Positions 1-6,481 of a stretch of DNA of 35,423 nt are shown one piece after another. The position numbers were made by a program, and so were the translations under genes. How positions within the stretch are numbered: position 1 is the first letter of the stretch; the number at the start of each line of letters is the position of its first letter. Origin of the DNA: an uncultured Atopobium sp. Its GTDB lineage: Bacteria; Actinomycetota; Coriobacteriia; Coriobacteriales; Atopobiaceae. The stretch spans positions 1-35,423 of the forward strand of contig CALBBS010000271.1 of NCBI GenBank assembly GCA_937926845.1, given 5' to 3'. The notes below the pieces were generated by a model, which saw only the letters and a program-made list of their open reading frames with translations, was not told the DNA's origin and searched no databases.

Positions 1-942
1 ATTGAGATTGCCCAGGGTTTGCTCTCTAACGGTGTAACTTCTTGGCTTCCAACAACACTAACCGCAAGCGTTGAGCAGACCGGTGATGCTTGTGAGTCCG
101 TTGCTGATGCAGCAGAGGGAATTGCGGCAAACGGTATTGATGCTGCTCGCATCCAGGGCATCTTCCTAGAGGGTCCTTTCTTTACCGAGAAGCACAAGGG
201 TGCTCAAAACCCAGCATACTTTCTTGATCCAGATGTAGATGTCTTTGATGAGTGGCAGGAGCGCGCTGACGGCTGGATTGCCAAGATTGCTATTGCTCCA
301 GAGCGCGATGGCGCTCCAGAGTTCTGTGCAGAGATGGCAGACCGCGGTGTTCATGTTGCACTTGGTCACTCCGATGCAACGTATGAGGAAGCTCTTGCCT
401 GCGTAAACGCTGGTGCAGACATCTTTGTTCATACCTATAACGGCATGAGCGGTCTTCACCACCGTGAGCCAGGTATGGTTGGTGCTGCAATGACCACCCA
501 CGGTACCTATGCAGAGGCTATTTGCGACGGCCATCACCTTAATCCTCTTGCAGTTCGTGCTTTGGTTAGCGCCAAGGGCTCTGATCATACCGTGCTTATC
601 ACTGATTGCATGCGTGCTGGTGGTATGCCTAACGGAGAGTACAAGCTTGGTGATTTCCCTGTTGTTGTTGAAGGTGGAACCGCTCGCCTCATGGACGAGT
701 CTCACAGCCTTGCTGGTTCAATCCTTCGTTTGTTTGAAGGCGTGAAGAACGTCTTTGACTGGGGCATTGTATCTGCTGAAGAAGCAGTTCGTATGGCTTC
801 AGAAAACCCAGCTCGCTCCTGTGGAATTGATGATGTTTGTGGCTTCATCCGTCCTGGATATGACGCTGACTTTATTGTTGTTACAAAAGATCTTCAGCTT
901 GAAGAGACGTTCCTCGGCGGAAAGAGCGTTTACAAGGCATAA
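1..942 (+). CDS. nagA: N-acetylglucosamine-6-phosphate deacetylase, 5' end missing
   Basis: Removes the acetyl group from GlcNAc-6-phosphate in the cytoplasm, giving glucosamine-6-phosphate for glycolysis or cell-wall precursors. The frame is open from base 1, so the true start lies outside the window; the TTG at 19 is an internal Leu. Amidohydrolase landmarks appear in order: GVTSWLPTTLT, the metal-binding Glu in LEGPF, the His of LGHSDA, the His of VHTYNGMSG, the substrate loop DGHHLNP, and the catalytic Asp of LITDCM followed by AGGMPNGEY. About 313 residues remain of a family usually near 380, so roughly the first 70 are missing. The next gene begins 37 bases downstream. The family call is firm. 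Confidence 0.93.
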   Translation: MEIAQGLLSNGVTSWLPTTLTASVEQTGDACESVADAAEGIAANGIDAARIQGIFLEGPFFTEKHKGAQNPAYFLDPDVDVFDEWQERADGWIAKIAIAPERDGAPEFCAEMADRGVHVALGHSDATYEEALACVNAGADIFVHTYNGMSGLHHREPGMVGAAMTTHGTYAEAICDGHHLNPLAVRALVSAKGSDHTVLITDCMRAGGMPNGEYKLGDFPVVVEGGTARLMDESHSLAGSILRLFEGVKNVFDWGIVSAEEAVRMASENPARSCGIDDVCGFIRPGYDADFIVVTKDLQLEETFLGGKSVYKA

Positions 943-979
943 GCAGTAGATCTTGAGTAATGCAAACTAAAGGAAGCCT

Positions 980-1423
980 ATGGAGTTCTATTCCCATAAC
1001 TATTTAATTCACCATGCGACAGTATTTGACTGGACTCAGCTTGTACTCTTCGGTCTTGTTGCCCTCTTGATGATTTTCTCGCTCATTCATTATTTGCGAG
1101 ATAGAAAGAGTTCCAAGTATCGTGAGCTGGTGTTTATTGCGCTGTTTTCATTAATCTTTCTTGGACTTCTACAGCTTAATCGTGTGCTAGAGGTTAATCA
1201 GGCAAGTAAGCACTATGAGTCAATTATTGCCTCACAAGAAAACATAGCTCGACGTCTTGAGGTTGATTTTGACCACGTGTACGTTGCCTTTGATAGCCAG
1301 GGAAATCCCTCGTATCTTGAGGTTGACGGTAAGTATTATCACGTTTTGAAAAATACCGAGAATGACTATGTCATTGAACAGATCAATCTCATTGGTAATG
1401 ACATTAAGCATGTAGAGGAGTAG
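980..1423 (+). CDS. DUF3290 family membrane protein
   Basis: A 147-residue protein of unknown function. Two hydrophobic segments (about residues 17-38 and 50-67) are separated by a short basic loop (RDRKSSKYR) and followed by a soluble C-terminal domain of about 75 residues rich in charged residues and Tyr. This size and layout match the DUF3290 family. AAAGGAAG precedes the ATG at a good distance. The DUF421 gene starts 4 bases after the stop, so the two are almost certainly co-transcribed; the same pair recurs in lactobacilli and other low-GC Gram-positives (recalled, not searched). No enzymatic motif is visible. A joint role at the membrane with its neighbour is inferred from the pairing only. 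Confidence 0.8.
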   Translation: MEFYSHNYLIHHATVFDWTQLVLFGLVALLMIFSLIHYLRDRKSSKYRELVFIALFSLIFLGLLQLNRVLEVNQASKHYESIIASQENIARRLEVDFDHVYVAFDSQGNPSYLEVDGKYYHVLKNTENDYVIEQINLIGNDIKHVEE

Positions 1424-1427
1424 ATCG

Positions 1428-2072
1428 ATGAACTTTTATTTAGAAGTTGCTATTAAATTGTGCATCGGTCTTTTCTCGCTTGTTCTGGCAATTAACGTCA
1501 GCGGAAAAGGAAACCTAGCACCAACTGCAGCAATTGACCAGGTTCAAAACTTTATACTTGGCGCCATTGTTGGCGGCATGATCTACAACAGTTCAATTAC
1601 CATTTTGCAGTACACCCTTGTCCTGCTTATTTGGCTCATTATTGTTATGGTTCTCAAATGGTTGAGAACAAACAATATGCTGGTCAAGCAGTTGATTGAT
1701 GGACGTCCTGTTATTGTTATTGATAAGGGCAAGCTGCTTGTAGACAACTGTAGGTCTATGGGTCTCAATGCCTACGATGTGTCGCTGAAGCTTCGCCAGG
1801 CAGGAGTGAATTACACCTCAGAAGTTAAGCGCGCTATTCTTGAGCAAAATGGACAGCTTATTATTGTTAAGCATGGAGAAGAGAACGTTAAGTTCCCACT
1901 TATTACTGATGGGCAAGTCCAAACAAACATTCTTGAGGTACTTGATTTGGAAGAAAACTGGCTTGAAAGAGAACTTGAGGGTCAAGGTTATAAGTCTGCT
2001 TCAGAGGTTTTTTTGGGTGAGTATAATAGTGGAAATCTGATTATTACTCCGTATGAGGAGAAAGATCAGTAG
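1428..2072 (+). CDS. DUF421 (YetF-like) membrane protein
   Basis: A 214-residue protein with about three hydrophobic segments in the first 80 residues (near 5-25, 37-56 and 58-78), then a soluble domain carrying the DUF421/YetF signature: RPVIVIDKGKLL, an NCRSMGLNAYDVSLKLRQAG stretch, and later QLIIVKHGEENVKFPL. The family is widespread in Firmicutes and unknown in mechanism. GAGGAG in the tail of the DUF3290 gene serves as its ribosome-binding site. It is the last gene before the 326-base gap that carries the znu regulatory region, so it ends this small operon. Membership is secure; function is not known. Confidence 0.85.
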   Translation: MNFYLEVAIKLCIGLFSLVLAINVSGKGNLAPTAAIDQVQNFILGAIVGGMIYNSSITILQYTLVLLIWLIIVMVLKWLRTNNMLVKQLIDGRPVIVIDKGKLLVDNCRSMGLNAYDVSLKLRQAGVNYTSEVKRAILEQNGQLIIVKHGEENVKFPLITDGQVQTNILEVLDLEENWLERELEGQGYKSASEVFLGEYNSGNLIITPYEEKDQ

Positions 2073-2086
2073 GTTAGCAAGAGATA

Positions 2087-2168
2087 AAACAGTTAACCTG
2101 TTTATTCCAATTCCGTTTGCGGAAAAGATAAAAAATTTATCGTTGACTCGAATTGGAATATGTATACT
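2087..2168 (+). promoter_or_regulatory. Candidate promoter and operator region of the zinc uptake operon
   Basis: TTGACT (2143-2148) and TATACT (2163-2168) look like -35 and -10 boxes, but the 14-base spacer is short. A perfect 10-base inverted repeat, ATTCCAATTC (2104-2113) and GAATTGGAAT (2150-2159), places its second arm inside that spacer. Upstream, AAACAG...CTGTTT (2087-2103) is a near-palindrome containing TTAACCTGTTTA (2093-2104), which matches 10 of 12 positions of the AdcR zinc-repressor motif of streptococci as I remember it. Metal-dependent repression is plausible given the downstream genes, but the regulator is not in this window. Confidence 0.4.
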
Positions 2169-2183
2169 AAGGCTAACTTTTAG

Positions 2184-2213
2184 AAAGCGGACTGTCGGAA
2201 GACAGCCCGCTTT
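2184..2213 (+). other. Strong hairpin in the znuA leader
   Basis: AAAGCGG (2184-2190) pairs with CCGCTTT (2207-2213). After an A/C mismatch, CTGTC (2192-2196) pairs with GACAG (2201-2205) around a GGAA tetraloop. No T-run follows, so it is unlikely to be an intrinsic terminator. If the promoter at 2143-2168 is real, the hairpin sits at the very 5' end of the znu transcript, where it could protect the RNA or form part of a control element. Confidence 0.6.
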
Positions 2214-2230
2214 CGTGCTAAAGGGGAAGT

Positions 2231-2260
2231 ATGAATGCATGTTCAGATGATGAGAAGTGA
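2231..2260 (+). CDS. Possible 9-residue leader peptide upstream of znuA
   Basis: ATG at 2231 is preceded by AAGGGGAAG at ribosome-binding distance and opens a frame encoding MNACSDDEK, ending in TGA at 2258-2260. It lies between the 2184-2213 hairpin and the terminator-like hairpin at 2285-2310, the arrangement of a translated leader that could influence downstream structure. The peptide has one Cys and three acidic residues but no codon run that would explain classic attenuation. A chance frame of this length is quite possible. Confidence 0.25.
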   Translation: MNACSDDEK

Positions 2261-2284
2261 GTAGAAAGGCAAAGAAGTAAGGAG

Positions 2285-2310
2285 AAACATGGGTTTCTCG
2301 CCATGTTTTT
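2285..2310 (+). terminator. Terminator-like hairpin inside the znuA leader
   Basis: AAACATGG (2285-2292) pairs perfectly with CCATGTTT (2301-2308) around an 8-base loop, and the T-run extends to 2310. It lies about 90 bases before the znuA start and downstream of the putative promoter. It therefore either attenuates znu transcription or ends a short RNA made from that promoter. It is too far from the DUF421 stop (213 bases) to be an obvious terminator for that operon, though it could act as one. Confidence 0.5.
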
Positions 2311-2398
2311 ATACTCGGCACTAAGGAAAATCACACGATTTTGTTTGAAGACTTTGGCACTACACCGTATTGGTTTTTATAGTTTTGGGAGATGTAAC

Positions 2399-3394
2399 AT
2401 GAATTTGAATCCAACCGTTTCTCGTCGTAGCGCACTTGTAGCTTCCGCTTTTGGTGTGAGCGCTATTCTTGCTGGCTGCAAGCCTGAGGCTCAAAAGCAA
2501 GAAGGAGCTTCTGATAACAAAGACCAGAAGAAGCTCAACATTGTTGCAAGTTTTTATCCTATGTACGATTTTGCAAAGCGCATCGCTGGCGATCATGCTG
2601 AGGTAACATGCCTCGTTCCAGCAGGTACTGAGCCACATGATTGGGAGCCATCCAGTAAGGATATGAAGACTATCCAGGAAGCAGACTTCTTGATTTACAA
2701 CGGTGCTGGTATGGAGCACTGGGTCAAGGATGTTCTTGATGGTCTTGGCTCAGGCTCAAAGCTTGTAGCTGTTGAGACCAGCAAAGACGTTAAGCTTCTT
2801 GAACTTGAAGAAGACGACGATCATGATCATGAGGAGAAGAAAGACGATCATGACCACGATCACGACCACGGCGGAATCGACCCTCACGTTTGGCTGAGCC
2901 CTCTAAACGCAAAGATTCAGATGAAGAATATTTGTGACGCCCTTTCCGAGAAGGACTCTGAGCACAAGTCAGAGTATGCTGCCAATCTTGATAAGGCAAA
3001 CGCAGACTTTGATACGCTTGATAATGAGTTCCATAAGGGTCTTGATCCTCTTCCTAACAAGACCATTGTTGTTTCTCACCAGGCATTTGGTTATTTGTGC
3101 GAGGCTTATGGTCTCACTCAGATGCCTATTGAGGGTGTTGAGGCAGATGCAGAGCCAAATGCTCAGGAAATGAAAGAGATTACTGAGTTCGTAAAAGAGC
3201 ATAATGTAAAGGTTATTTTTACGGAGGAACTGGTAAGCCCTAAGGTTGCTCAGGCAATTGCTGAGGCAACAGGAGCTCGTGTTGAAGAGCTCAACCCACT
3301 TGAGGGTCTAACTGATGAGGAGCTTAAGGCGGGCGAGGATTACCTGTCTGTTATGCGTGACAACCTCAAGGCTCTTGAGGGTGCTCTTGCATAG
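2399..3394 (+). CDS. znuA: Zinc ABC transporter substrate-binding lipoprotein (ZnuA/AdcA-like)
   Basis: Captures zinc outside the membrane and delivers it to ZnuB. The 331-residue product opens with twin arginines and a hydrophobic stretch ending in the lipobox LAGC (Cys27), so it is a lipoprotein and possibly Tat-exported. Cluster A-1 landmarks follow: IVASFYPMYDFAKRI, the metal-ligand His of GTEPHDWEP, then an Asp/Glu/His-rich loop (about residues 138-158, many D-H repeats), the second ligand in DPHVWLSP, and the third in VVSHQAFGYLCEAYGL. The His-rich loop is typical of zinc rather than manganese binders. The start at 2399 has GGGAG just upstream and a proper signal peptide; the frame stays open back to an ATG at 2303, but that would bury the signal peptide. 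znuC follows after 37 bases. Confidence 0.92.
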   Translation: MNLNPTVSRRSALVASAFGVSAILAGCKPEAQKQEGASDNKDQKKLNIVASFYPMYDFAKRIAGDHAEVTCLVPAGTEPHDWEPSSKDMKTIQEADFLIYNGAGMEHWVKDVLDGLGSGSKLVAVETSKDVKLLELEEDDDHDHEEKKDDHDHDHDHGGIDPHVWLSPLNAKIQMKNICDALSEKDSEHKSEYAANLDKANADFDTLDNEFHKGLDPLPNKTIVVSHQAFGYLCEAYGLTQMPIEGVEADAEPNAQEMKEITEFVKEHNVKVIFTEELVSPKVAQAIAEATGARVEELNPLEGLTDEELKAGEDYLSVMRDNLKALEGALA

Positions 3395-3431
3395 TGTGTT
3401 GCCAGCTTAGGCTGGATGTTTGGAGGACGTG

Positions 3432-4286
3432 TTGCAGGAAAGCAAGATAGCCGTTTCGCTTCAAGACGTTAGTTTTTCATACAAGAAAACACGTGTCTTA
3501 AGTGGTGTAAATTTAGACGTTCATCAAGGTGAGATTTGTGCGCTTATCGGTGATAACGGAGCTGGTAAATCTACGCTCTCTCGTATAGTGGTGGGAGAGC
3601 TTGAGCCTGCAAGTGGCAAGTCACTTCTTTTTGGAACGCCATCGACTCGGTTTAAGGATTGGGAGCGCGTAGGCTATGTCCCACAGCTTCCTTCTGAATC
3701 GGTTAATCGTTTTCCTGCAAGCGTTATCGAGCTCGTTGATGCAAGTCAGTATGCTCGTGCCAAGAAGGTAAAGATGAGTGCTCAAGAGCGTCGAGAGCGC
3801 ACACTTGAGGCACTTGACCTTGTGGGCATGACTGACTTTTCTACTCGTATTATCAGGGAACTCTCTGGAGGACAGCTCCAGAGAGTTCGCCTTGCTTGTG
3901 CGCTGGTTGGAAACCCATCGCTCCTTATCCTGGACGAGCCTACTACTGGTCTTGATAAAGAGAGCCGCAATCACTTCTATAACTTAGTGCGAGAAGCTCA
4001 TGCTGCTAGAGACCTTGCGGTACTTATTGTTACCCATGATCTTGCAGCTCTTGATGCCCTGGCTTGTCGAGTTATTGAAGTTGCTGACCACAAAGCTACA
4101 GAAATTGTAGGTAGGGGTCACGGTCATAATCACTGCGCCGTTCATGGAGCACATTGTGATCTTGATTCACACCACGTCCACGATCATAACCGTGGAAAAT
4201 TGGATGATTTTGCGCTGAATGAGTCACTTGGTCCTGCGTCAGACGTTGTTCAAGATGCCCAAGACTCGTATGAGAGGAGGGCATAG
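3432..4286 (+). CDS. znuC: Zinc ABC transporter ATP-binding protein with His-rich tail
   Basis: ATPase that powers zinc import through ZnuB. Motifs in order: Walker A GDNGAGKST, a Q-loop in GYVPQLPSE, signature LSGGQLQR, Walker B LLILDEPTTGLD, and the switch His in VTHD. Beyond the usual NBD is a C-terminal extension (about residues 229-254) with nine His and two Cys (GRGHGHNHC, VHGAHC, SHHVHDHN), a likely metal-binding tail. I chose the TTG at 3432 because GGAGG (3422-3426) lies 5 bases upstream, the spacing seen elsewhere here; TTG 3420 and GTG 3429 are alternatives in the same frame. The stop abuts the znuB start. Confidence 0.9.
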   Translation: MQESKIAVSLQDVSFSYKKTRVLSGVNLDVHQGEICALIGDNGAGKSTLSRIVVGELEPASGKSLLFGTPSTRFKDWERVGYVPQLPSESVNRFPASVIELVDASQYARAKKVKMSAQERRERTLEALDLVGMTDFSTRIIRELSGGQLQRVRLACALVGNPSLLILDEPTTGLDKESRNHFYNLVREAHAARDLAVLIVTHDLAALDALACRVIEVADHKATEIVGRGHGHNHCAVHGAHCDLDSHHVHDHNRGKLDDFALNESLGPASDVVQDAQDSYERRA

Positions 4287-5099
4287 ATGTTTGAATATGT
4301 ATTTATGCAGCGAGGAATTCTTGTGGGAATTCTTCTGGGAGCAATTATTCCGCTGGTAGGCGTTACGGTTGTATTGAAGCGCCTTTCTATGATTGGCGAT
4401 GCGCTTTCACATACTTCTCTTGCAGGTGTTGCAGGCGGCATGATTGCAGGTATTAATCCTGTTGCAGGAGCTATTGCCGCTTGTTTGGGTGGCGCTCTCT
4501 GTGTTGAGGGAGTACGTCGTCATTTCAAAGATCAGTCAGAGCTTGCAGTTGCAATTGTTATGGCAGCCGGCATTGGTCTAGCAGGTGTGTTGTCTGGTTT
4601 TGTTCCTAACTCGTCGAGCTTCAACAGTTTTATGTTTGGCTCTATCCTGACCGTGAGCGAGCAAGAAGTTCAGATGATTGTGGTCATCAGTGTGCTTGCA
4701 GTCGCATTCTGCTTCTTCCTTAGAAAAGAACTTTTCTTGATGTCTTTTGATGAGCGTCATGCCCGTTGTGTTGGTGTGCCCGTAAGTCTTATTAACTTTG
4801 GCTTTGTTATCGCAGTAGCTTTGGTGGTTGCCGTAGCAGCAAGAACAGTTGGCTCACTTATTGTTTCATCCATGATGGTGGTTCCTGTTGCCTGCGCTCT
4901 GCAGATTTCCCGAAGCTGGAAGCAATGTTGTCTGTATGCAAGCACAGTGGGTATGCTGACCTCGCTTGGTGGACTTGTTGTCTCCTATGGGCTTGGCCTT
5001 AAACCTGGAGGAACCATCGTTCTTCTCGCGGTTGTTACGCTTTTGTTTATCTTTCTGGTAAAAAGGGTTGTGCTGCTGCTCAAAACTCGCACAGTGTGA
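4287..5099 (+). CDS. znuB: Zinc ABC transporter permease
   Basis: Membrane channel of the zinc importer, 270 residues with about eight hydrophobic segments. Family features include an N-terminal MQRGILVGILLGAIIPLVGVTVVLKRLSMIGDALSHTSLAGVA (ABC-3 family; the coupling region around GDALSHTSLAG contacts ZnuC), then LSGFVPNSSSFNSFMFGSILTVS, and a polar-flanked RTVGSLIVSSMMVVPVACA helix near residue 190. The ATG directly follows the znuC stop codon, and GAGGAGGG within the end of znuC is its ribosome-binding site. Its 3' end is followed at once by the pheS T-box leader. Confidence 0.92.
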   Translation: MFEYVFMQRGILVGILLGAIIPLVGVTVVLKRLSMIGDALSHTSLAGVAGGMIAGINPVAGAIAACLGGALCVEGVRRHFKDQSELAVAIVMAAGIGLAGVLSGFVPNSSSFNSFMFGSILTVSEQEVQMIVVISVLAVAFCFFLRKELFLMSFDERHARCVGVPVSLINFGFVIAVALVVAVAARTVGSLIVSSMMVVPVACALQISRSWKQCCLYASTVGMLTSLGGLVVSYGLGLKPGGTIVLLAVVTLLFIFLVKRVVLLLKTRTV

Positions 5100-5103
5100 T
5101 ACT
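5095..5103 (+). promoter_or_regulatory. Candidate extended -10 promoter for the pheST leader
   Basis: TGTGATACT is a TGn extended -10 followed by GATACT, overlapping the znuB stop codon. No good -35 lies 16-18 bases upstream, as is tolerated for extended -10 promoters. It would start transcription near 5110, at the beginning of the T-box leader. Confidence 0.35.
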
Positions 5104-5105
5104 CT

Positions 5106-5366
5106 GAACAAAGTGCGTTGACGGAGAGGTTTGCCGGAGCACGTTGTGAACAGAGAGGGTGTTCGTGGCTGAGAGACACCTGCACAGCGCTGGTAGAGTT
5201 CACTCCCGAGCTACAACTTGAACGGCGTCATTGCTTAGTAGGGAAGTCGTCCGCCTAACGAGACTAGGCTTTCAAGTGGATTGCACAGAGAGAAAACTGC
5301 GCAATCAACCGAGGTGGTACCGCGGAAATTTTCCGTCCTTGGGCATATGCTCAGGGACGGTTTTCT
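5106..5366 (+). ncRNA. T-box leader, phenylalanine specific
   Basis: The hallmark T-box sequence GAGGTGGTACCGCGG is at 5311-5325. The specifier loop of stem I reads AGAGTTCAC, giving the codon TTC (5199-5201) for phenylalanine, which agrees with the downstream pheS. In the antiterminator, AGG (5312-5314) and CGG of the T-box pair with CCG and CCT in 5333-5339. In the alternative fold, CCGTCC (5333-5338) pairs with GGACGG to make the terminator. Uncharged tRNA-Phe should bind both the specifier and the T-box bulge and permit readthrough. The 5' boundary is approximate. Confidence 0.93.
5333..5366 (+). terminator. Regulated terminator of the Phe T-box
   Basis: CCGTCC (5333-5338) pairs with GGACGG (5355-5360). 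An inner helix, TGGGCA with TGCTCA (one G-T wobble), extends the stem, and TTTTCT follows. The 5' arm is shared with the antiterminator, giving the standard T-box switch. The pheS start is 18 bases downstream. Confidence 0.9.
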
Positions 5367-5383
5367 ATTGAAAGGGTAATTAC

Positions 5384-6451
5384 ATGGGAATGTCTGAGGA
5401 ACTCTCGGCAATTCGTGAGCAGGTACTTGAGGGAATTGCTAAGGCAACAAACCTTGAAGCACTTGAGAAGGTGCGCGTTGCATCAATGGGAAAGAAGGGC
5501 TCTCTTACAGCAATTATGCGTATGATGGGTCAGGTTCCCGCAGATCAGCGCCCTCAAATGGGTCAGCTTGCAAATACCGTTCGTGCTAACGTTGAGACCG
5601 CTATTCGCGAGCGTCAGCTTGCCTTAAAGCGAGAAGCCCTTGAAGCCCAGCTTAATGCCGAGGCAACCGATATTACCCTTCCAGGTCGTCGTCTGAGCCC
5701 TGGTACTCAACACCTCATTGAGCAGGTACGTGAGGAGATGGAAGACATCTTTATCAGCATGGGCTACACCATTGAGACAGGCCCTTATGTTGAGACCACC
5801 TACTACAACTTCACAGCTCTGAATGCTCCAGAGGACCATCCAAGCCGTTCTGGTAAGGATACGTTCTACGTAGTGGATAATGCACCAGAAGGAAAGGAAT
5901 CGCACGTACTGGGCGAGTCTGATGTGCTTCTTCGTACGCAGACTTCTGGCGTACAGGTACACACCATGGAGACAAAAGAGCCTCCTATCTATATGATTTG
6001 CCCTGGTACGGTATTCCGTCCCGACACCGCAGATGCTAACCACCTGCCTCAGTTTACGCAGATGGAAGGCCTTGTTGTTGATGAGGGAATCACCTTTGGT
6101 GACCTCAAGGGTACCCTTGATCACTTTACTCGTGAGATTTTTGGTAAGGACCGCGCTACCCGTTATCGTCCTCACTTCTTCCCATTCACCGAGCCAAGCT
6201 GCGAGGTAGACGTTTCTTGTGGCGTGTGCCACGGTGAGGGCTGCCGTTTCTGCAAGAACACGGGCTGGCTTGAGATTCTTGGTTGCGGCATGGTTGATCC
6301 TAATGTCTTCAAGTACTGCGGTATTGATTCCGAGAAGTACACAGGCTTTGCCTTTGGCATTGGTGTTGAGCGTGTTGCAGCGCTCCGTTATGACCTTCCT
6401 GATCTGCGCATGCTCATCTCTGGTGACCAGAGAGTCCTGCGTCAGTTCTAA
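5384..6451 (+). CDS. pheS: Phenylalanyl-tRNA synthetase alpha subunit
   Basis: Catalytic alpha subunit of the alpha2-beta2 enzyme that charges tRNA-Phe. The 355 residues comprise an N-terminal coiled coil (about 1-90) that contacts tRNA and a class II core. Motif 2 is visible at PHFFPFTEPSCEVDVSC and motif 3 at GFAFGIGVERVAALRYDLPDLR. Between them CGVCHGEGCRFC is a four-Cys cluster also found in Bacillus-type PheS. The start at 5384 has AAAGGG 7 bases upstream; an ATG at 5390 is less well placed. Expression should be governed by the T-box leader. pheT follows after 30 bases. Confidence 0.97.
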   Translation: MGMSEELSAIREQVLEGIAKATNLEALEKVRVASMGKKGSLTAIMRMMGQVPADQRPQMGQLANTVRANVETAIRERQLALKREALEAQLNAEATDITLPGRRLSPGTQHLIEQVREEMEDIFISMGYTIETGPYVETTYYNFTALNAPEDHPSRSGKDTFYVVDNAPEGKESHVLGESDVLLRTQTSGVQVHTMETKEPPIYMICPGTVFRPDTADANHLPQFTQMEGLVVDEGITFGDLKGTLDHFTREIFGKDRATRYRPHFFPFTEPSCEVDVSCGVCHGEGCRFCKNTGWLEILGCGMVDPNVFKYCGIDSEKYTGFAFGIGVERVAALRYDLPDLRMLISGDQRVLRQF

Positions 6452-6481
6452 TCATCGGCGTCTTATTAGAAAGGCAATCAC

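Noticed and set aside
2210..2240. AAAGGGGAAGTATG in the znuA leader as a yybP-ykoY manganese riboswitch
   Set aside because: Only a loose resemblance to the conserved GGGGAGUA loop. The second conserved region and the enclosing helix are not found.
2303..2398. N-terminal extension of ZnuA from an ATG at 2303
   Set aside because: The start codon is inside the arm of a terminator-like hairpin, and the extension would place 32 residues before a standard lipoprotein signal peptide. The ATG at 2399 has its own ribosome-binding site.
3402..3415. Small hairpin CCAGC/GCTGG between znuA and znuC
   Set aside because: Five base pairs and no T-run; too weak for a terminator. At most it tunes the relative expression of znuA and znuC.
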